A DNA stretch of 46,647 nt. Source: JBFKQC01 sp041627895. GTDB taxonomy: Bacteria > Pseudomonadota > Alphaproteobacteria > Rhodobacterales > Rhodobacteraceae. Made by a program: the position numbers and the translations under genes. Shown here in pieces: positions 40,346 through 46,647 of the stretch. The notes under the pieces were generated by a model. It had not been told where the DNA came from. It did no database searches and saw only the letters and a list, made by a program, of their open reading frames with translations. The DNA is taken from positions 1 through 46,647 of the forward strand of contig JBFKQC010000027.1 of the NCBI GenBank assembly GCA_041627895.1, written 5' to 3'. How positions within the stretch are numbered: position 1 is the first letter of the stretch; each line of letters starts with the position of its first letter.

Positions 40346-40705
40346 ATGATCAAGCATCGCGGCTTTCCGGGCCGCCTTCCCGGTACCGATTTCCAGTTCA
40401 CCATTCGCCGCGCCAACCCGCGCGGGGTGACGCCGGTTCAACGGCGCGAGCGCCATGCCGACCGCAAGCCCGCCGACCGGCGCGCGGATGCGGCGTTTCT
40501 GGGCGCGCTGTGGGATCATTTCGGCGCTGAACCCTTCCCGCGCGGCAACCTCGACGCGGGCAGGCTGAGCTGGCTTTTCGGGCGCGAGGTGGTGCCGGCC
40601 GAGGACCCGTTCGACCCCGAAAGCTATGACGCGATGTTGCGGATTGATGCCGATCGGGCCCGCGCGAGTTTTCCCGAGGCTTTCGCAGGGAGCGAATCGG
40701 CATGA
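40346..40705 (+). CDS. Hypothetical protein between pccB and pccA
   Basis: A 119-residue soluble protein, not recognised. The first 50 residues are strongly basic (RREX-type Arg clusters, RRERHADRKPADRR at about 33-46). The rest is mixed and contains WDHFGAEPFPRGNLDAGRLS and the acidic AEDPFDPESYDAM. No signal peptide or membrane segment is seen. The ATG at 40346 follows GGAGG with a short gap. Codon usage looks like that of the neighbours, and position inside the pcc block suggests conservation in the lineage. The function is unknown. Confidence 0.7.
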   Translation: MIKHRGFPGRLPGTDFQFTIRRANPRGVTPVQRRERHADRKPADRRADAAFLGALWDHFGAEPFPRGNLDAGRLSWLFGREVVPAEDPFDPESYDAMLRIDADRARASFPEAFAGSESA

Positions 40706-40805
40706 TCCCGCACGTCAGACGCGAATTCCGGCGGGATTACGCGCATATCGCGAATGGCCCGTTTCCGGGCTTTTCCCGCGGCCGGTTCCCGATCACTCTC
40801 CTGCA

Positions 40806-40899
40806 TCAGACGGATGGAACGGACCGGCAGTCCGGCAACAGACGTCTGAACCGTTACCCTTCCCCTTCTCTGAGGTCTGGCCCCCCGTGGGTCAGACCT
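40806..40899 (+). ncRNA. Candidate structured RNA between the hypothetical and lipoprotein genes
   Basis: The 331-base gap 40706-41036 has no convincing gene but does have structure. TCAGACG (40806-40812) pairs with CGTCTGA (40843-40849) around an inner GGAC/GTCC hairpin (40821-40824 with 40830-40833). A second hairpin, AGGTCTG (40873-40879) with CAGACCT (40893-40899), follows and is succeeded by TCCCTTTCCTT. This looks like a small RNA or long leader ending in a terminator-like hairpin. No known RNA family was recognised. Confidence 0.35.
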
Positions 40900-41036
40900 T
40901 CCCTTTCCTTGCAGGATTCGAACATCAAGTTTCGGCGGCAAGTTGCCGCCCCTGAACGGTTTTCCGCGAAACTCTTTGCATTCTGGACGAGTTTTGCCTT
41001 ATCTCGTCCCAGAGGCAGAGAAGAAGGAAGAGCGAT

Positions 41037-41240
41037 ATGCATCTCAGGATCATCGCCCTGTCGGGCGTCATCGCTTTGGGTCTGGCCGGCTGCGGCGACA
41101 CATTCGCCGAGCAGTCGCTTTTCGGCGGCGCGGCGGGCGCCGGGGCGGCGGCCGTGCTTGACGGCAACGTCGCGGTCGGCGCGCTGGTCGGGGCGGCGGG
41201 CAACGTCGCCTATTGCAACCAGTACCCCGAGCGCTGCTGA
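41037..41240 (+). CDS. Small glycine-rich lipoprotein
   Basis: A 67-residue lipoprotein. The signal is MHLRIIALSGVIALGLAGC with lipobox LAGC and Cys19 as the lipidation site. The mature part is a hydrophobic Gly/Ala stretch (FGGAAGAGAAAVLDGNVAVG and following) reminiscent of the glycine-zipper segments of small outer-membrane lipoproteins, and it ends in CNQYPERC with two further cysteines. GGAAGAG precedes the ATG. A double hairpin with a U-rich end follows, so it is its own short transcription unit inside the pcc block. The function is unknown. Confidence 0.8.
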   Translation: MHLRIIALSGVIALGLAGCGDTFAEQSLFGGAAGAGAAAVLDGNVAVGALVGAAGNVAYCNQYPERC

Positions 41241-41256
41241 TCTGACATCGAACGCC

Positions 41257-41320
41257 GCACCCCTTGGGGGTGCAGACGGATACGCCGCCCTGGCCGTGTG
41301 CCGGGGCGGCGTTCTTTGTT
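41257..41320 (+). terminator. Double hairpin terminator before pccA
   Basis: Two hairpins follow the lipoprotein stop. The first is GCACCCC (41257-41263) with GGGGTGC (41267-41273). The second is ACGCCGCCC (41282-41290) with GGGCGGCGT (41304-41312), followed by TCTTTGTTT. The second has the form of a Rho-independent terminator, so pccA, starting 47 bases on, probably has its own promoter or relies on read-through. Confidence 0.75.
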
Positions 41321-41366
41321 TGCCCGCGCTGCTGAAGCGCGGGCCCGGAACGGGAAGAGAGGGGAC

Positions 41367-43411
<2,045 letters not shown>

Positions 43412-43415
<4 letters not shown>

Positions 43416-44962
43416 CCGACCCACGCGGGCACCCGACGCTGCTGCCTGGTCTTGCCGCGCTCGTCGCGCTCGGCGCCTTTCTGGCGCTGCAGGCGGCGTC
43501 CGTCGTGGCCGCGGGCGGCGCGTTCGAGTACCCGCTGGACGATCCCTACATCCACATGGCCATCGCCGAGCAGATGCGCGCGGGCGGTTACGGCGTCAAT
43601 CCGGGGGAATACGCGGCGGCCGCGTCGTCGCCGCTCTTTCCGATCCTGATGCTGCCCTTCGCGGGCGAAGCGGCGCAGCGCTATCTGCCGCTGTTCTGGA
43701 ATGTCGTCGGACTTCTGGCCGCGGCATGGCTCTGGGGGCGCATCCTCTGGCAGGCGGGCTATGGCACCGGGCCGATCGGCCTGGTTCTCGCCGCCGCCGG
43801 GCCGCTGGCGCTGCACATGGTCGGCGTCGCCCATACCGGCATGGAGCACGCGCTGCACGTGGCGGCGGGGCTGGCGATCGTGTCCGGGCTGATCGGCTTC
43901 CTCGATACCGGGCGGATCGGCTGGCTGCTGGTCCTCGGCATCCTGTTTTCGCCGCTTCTCAGGTTCGAGGGGCTGGCGCTGGCGATCCTCGCCGCCGCGG
44001 CGGTCATGCTGCGCGGGCGGATGGGGCAGGGCATCAGGCTCTTCGTCCTTGCCGTGGCCCCGGTGGCGGCCTTCGGCGTCTTTCTGACGTCGCTGGGGCT
44101 GGACCCGGTGCCAAGCTCGGTCTCGGCCAAGCTGGCGCTGCCGGACGAACCGTCGAACGGAGTCACCGGGTTTCTGGCCGGGCGGCTGGCGAGCTTTTCG
44201 GGGGTCCAGCAGACGATCATGCTGGCGTTCCTCGCGGTGATCGCCATCCTGCTGCTCGTCCCCGAAATCCGCCGCTCGAACCGGGCGCTGCTGCTGCTGG
44301 CGGTCGGCGGGGCCGGGGTGGCCCACATGCTGTTCGGCCGCTTCGGCTGGATGGACCGCTACGAGATCTACGCGCTCGTGTTCCTCGCCGCCGGGACCTT
44401 CGCCGCCGCGCTGACGCGGGACAGCCGGCGCTACGTGCTGCTGCCGCTCGTGGCGCTGGTCCTCGCCGGGCTGCATTATCCGCCGCGCGTGATCCGCCTC
44501 TACATCACCTCGGCCGACGCGGTGCATGTCCAGCAGGCGCAGATGGGGCGGTTCGCCAAGGACTATCTGCAAGAGCCGGTCGCGGTGAACGACCTCGGCC
44601 ACGTCGCCTGGGCGAATCCGAACTACGTGCTGGACCTCTGGGGCCTGGCGAGCCACGAGGCGCGGCGCCTCAGGCTGGAGGCGCCGGCGCCCGGCTGGGT
44701 GGACGCGCTGGCCGACGCGCAGGGCGTGCGGTTCGCGATGATCTACGCGCACTGGTTTCCCGCCGAGGTGCTGGCGGAGGACTGGGTGCTGCTGGGGCGG
44801 CTGAAAACCAGCAGCACCGGCAGCTTTCTCGGCGGCTACGAGGTGAGCTTTTTCCTGACCGGCGACTACGATCCGGTGCCTTACGTGGCGAAGATCGCCG
44901 AATGGCAGAAGAACCTGCCCAGGAACGCCGCCTGGGAGTTCGCCGACGGGGTGTCGGGATGA
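43412..44962 (+). CDS. Polytopic membrane protein, GT-C glycosyltransferase-like
   Basis: A 516-residue membrane protein with about ten to eleven hydrophobic segments across 10-380, then a soluble C-terminal domain of about 130 residues. The first external loop has an acidic pair, Asp43-Asp44 (EYPLDDPYIHMAIAE), in the position used for catalysis by GT-C glycosyltransferases, and a small-residue-rich SSPLFPILMLPF loop follows. The donor would be a lipid-linked sugar and the site periplasmic, but I know no characterised close relative, so this is a fold-level guess. It starts within the pccA stop (ATGA overlap), so it is translated with pccA, although a metabolic link is not obvious. Confidence 0.7.
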
Positions 44963-44972
44963 GCGCCCGGGC

Positions 44973-45512
44973 CTATTCCCGGATCGCGGCCTTGCGGTCG
45001 CGGATTTCCTGCTGGCGGATCGGCCATTTGTCGATGGCATGGGCGATTTCGCGCACGTCCCAGGGGAACGGCTTGCGCAGGTTGACCCGGCCGTCCTTGG
45101 CGATCAGCGTCAGCATGAAGCCGCGCGGGCGCAGCCTGGTGCGGATTTCGGTGCGCGCCTTGGGGTCGCTGTCGACGATGATCACCACGTCGCGCGCGAT
45201 CAGCTCGTCGGGCCGCTCCAGCAACAGTTCAAGCTGCTTCTGGAACCGCGGATCGGCAGGCGTATCGGCAAAGACGACGATCGGCCGCCTGGTCCACAAC
45301 AGATCGTCCAGCGAGACGTCGGCGGCCTCGAAGGGGCCGAGCAGGTCGGCGACCGTGGGCTCGTCCGTTTCGGCGCTGCCGTCCGCCGCTGCGTCGGCGG
45401 ATTGCTCTGCGCCGGCCGCGTCCGCCACGGCTTCGGCCGCCGCGACGGTGTCCTGCGCCAGGACGGGCAGGGCGAAAACCGCTGCGACTCCAACGAGAAA
45501 GAGCTGTCTCAT
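44973..45512 (-). CDS. DUF4174 secreted protein
   Basis: A 179-residue protein with a signal peptide (MRQLFLVGVAAVFALPVLAQ) and an Ala/Asp/Glu-rich low-complexity linker (about 22-55). A DUF4174 domain (about 65-175) shows LDDLLWTRRPIVVFADTPAD, FQKQLELLLERPDELIARDVV, and the C-terminal LRKPFPWDVREIAHAIDKWP. The domain has a thioredoxin-like secondary-structure pattern but no CxxC motif. It is on the strand opposite to its neighbours, between the GT-C-like gene (tail to tail) and the mutase gene (divergent). The start ATG at 45512 gives the signal peptide and has AGGAGG just before it. Confidence 0.85.
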   Translation of the reverse strand: MRQLFLVGVAAVFALPVLAQDTVAAAEAVADAAGAEQSADAAADGSAETDEPTVADLLGPFEAADVSLDDLLWTRRPIVVFADTPADPRFQKQLELLLERPDELIARDVVIIVDSDPKARTEIRTRLRPRGFMLTLIAKDGRVNLRKPFPWDVREIAHAIDKWPIRQQEIRDRKAAIRE

Positions 45513-45575
45513 GCGTCCTCCTGCTTGGTCAGCATATAGGACGTATGGGCCGAATACGAAGAGCAAACCGGGCTT

Positions 45576-45594
45576 GACGCAAGGGAATTGCGTC
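45576..45594. promoter_or_regulatory. Inverted repeat before the methylmalonyl-CoA mutase gene
   Basis: GACGCAA (45576-45582) and TTGCGTC (45588-45594) form a perfect 7-bp dyad with a 5-base spacer, 38 bases before the mutase start, in the divergent region with the DUF4174 gene. The dyad contains TTGCG-type cores related to, but not matching, TTTGCAAA. It is a candidate operator. Confidence 0.4.
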
Positions 45595-45631
45595 GCCGCC
45601 GCCCGCTGCCAGTGACGAAAGGACGGATGCG

Positions 45632-46647
<1,016 letters not shown>

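Noticed and set aside
39921..40349. Open frame continuing from the DUF6497-like stop through the lipoprotein gene.
   Set aside because: It overlaps the well-supported lipoprotein in another frame and has no recognisable domain; the 214-base gap before the lipoprotein otherwise shows nothing certain.

Overview
This is a high-GC chromosomal window from an alphaproteobacterium, most likely a Rhodobacterales (Rhodobacter/Roseobacter-type) organism. The clearest evidence is the propionyl-CoA block at 34-46.6 kb: a PccR-type regulator, pccB, pccA and methylmalonyl-CoA mutase, the gene set described for Rhodobacter sphaeroides. A DUF1127 gene divergent from a LysR regulator, DUF1036 proteins and TTGAT-N4-GTCAA (FNR/FnrL-type) boxes agree with this. 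No rRNA, tRNA or CRISPR array was recognised.

Layout. 1-1.7 kb is a visibly lower-GC patch with a tyrosine recombinase and a translationally coupled small gene: the edge of an integrated element. 1.7-5.5 kb holds a Bax-inhibitor-1 membrane protein, DUF1127/LysR, a quinone-oxidoreductase-like dehydrogenase and an XRE regulator. 5.5-9.3 kb has an inositol-monophosphatase-family (HisN-like) enzyme and two facing amidohydrolases, for 8-oxoguanine and guanine deamination. 9.4-12.6 kb has MgtE, 5-formyl-THF cyclo-ligase, a small secreted protein under an apparent FNR-type promoter, and a YmdB-type phosphodiesterase. 12.6-20 kb carries an EamA exporter and two SLC13/TrkA-C transporters bracketing a LysR gene, a GFA-DUF1059-EctC operon with an ectoine synthase lacking ectA/ectB, and a DUF4259 gene. 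20-28 kb has YebC, an MFS carrier, a LysE/ArgO exporter, a perfect eight-copy 8-bp tandem repeat, a secreted HExxH protein, a periplasmic 5'-nucleotidase, a GST and a second EamA exporter.

28.1-31.4 kb is the most unusual coding region: a secreted protein built from five tandem DUF1036 units (four cysteines each) with an Asp-rich tail, followed by a second secreted protein with one DUF1036 unit and a different C-terminal domain. 31.5-33.8 kb has a GST overlapping a choline-dehydrogenase-like GMC oxidoreductase. A YdcH-like DUF465 gene with a well-placed FNR-type box follows.

34.2-46.6 kb is the propionate block. PccR and an MFS exporter read leftward. pccB, a methyltransferase, a small secreted protein, two small lipoproteins, an unknown protein, pccA and a GT-C-like membrane protein read rightward. 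A DUF4174 gene lies opposite, and methylmalonyl-CoA mutase runs off the window. PCC makes methylmalonyl-CoA from propionyl-CoA and the mutase isomerises it to succinyl-CoA; PccR presumably acts through TTTGCAAA-like sites before pccB and its own gene. Promoters, operators, hairpins and RNA candidates listed here were found by eye and are inferences unless stated otherwise.
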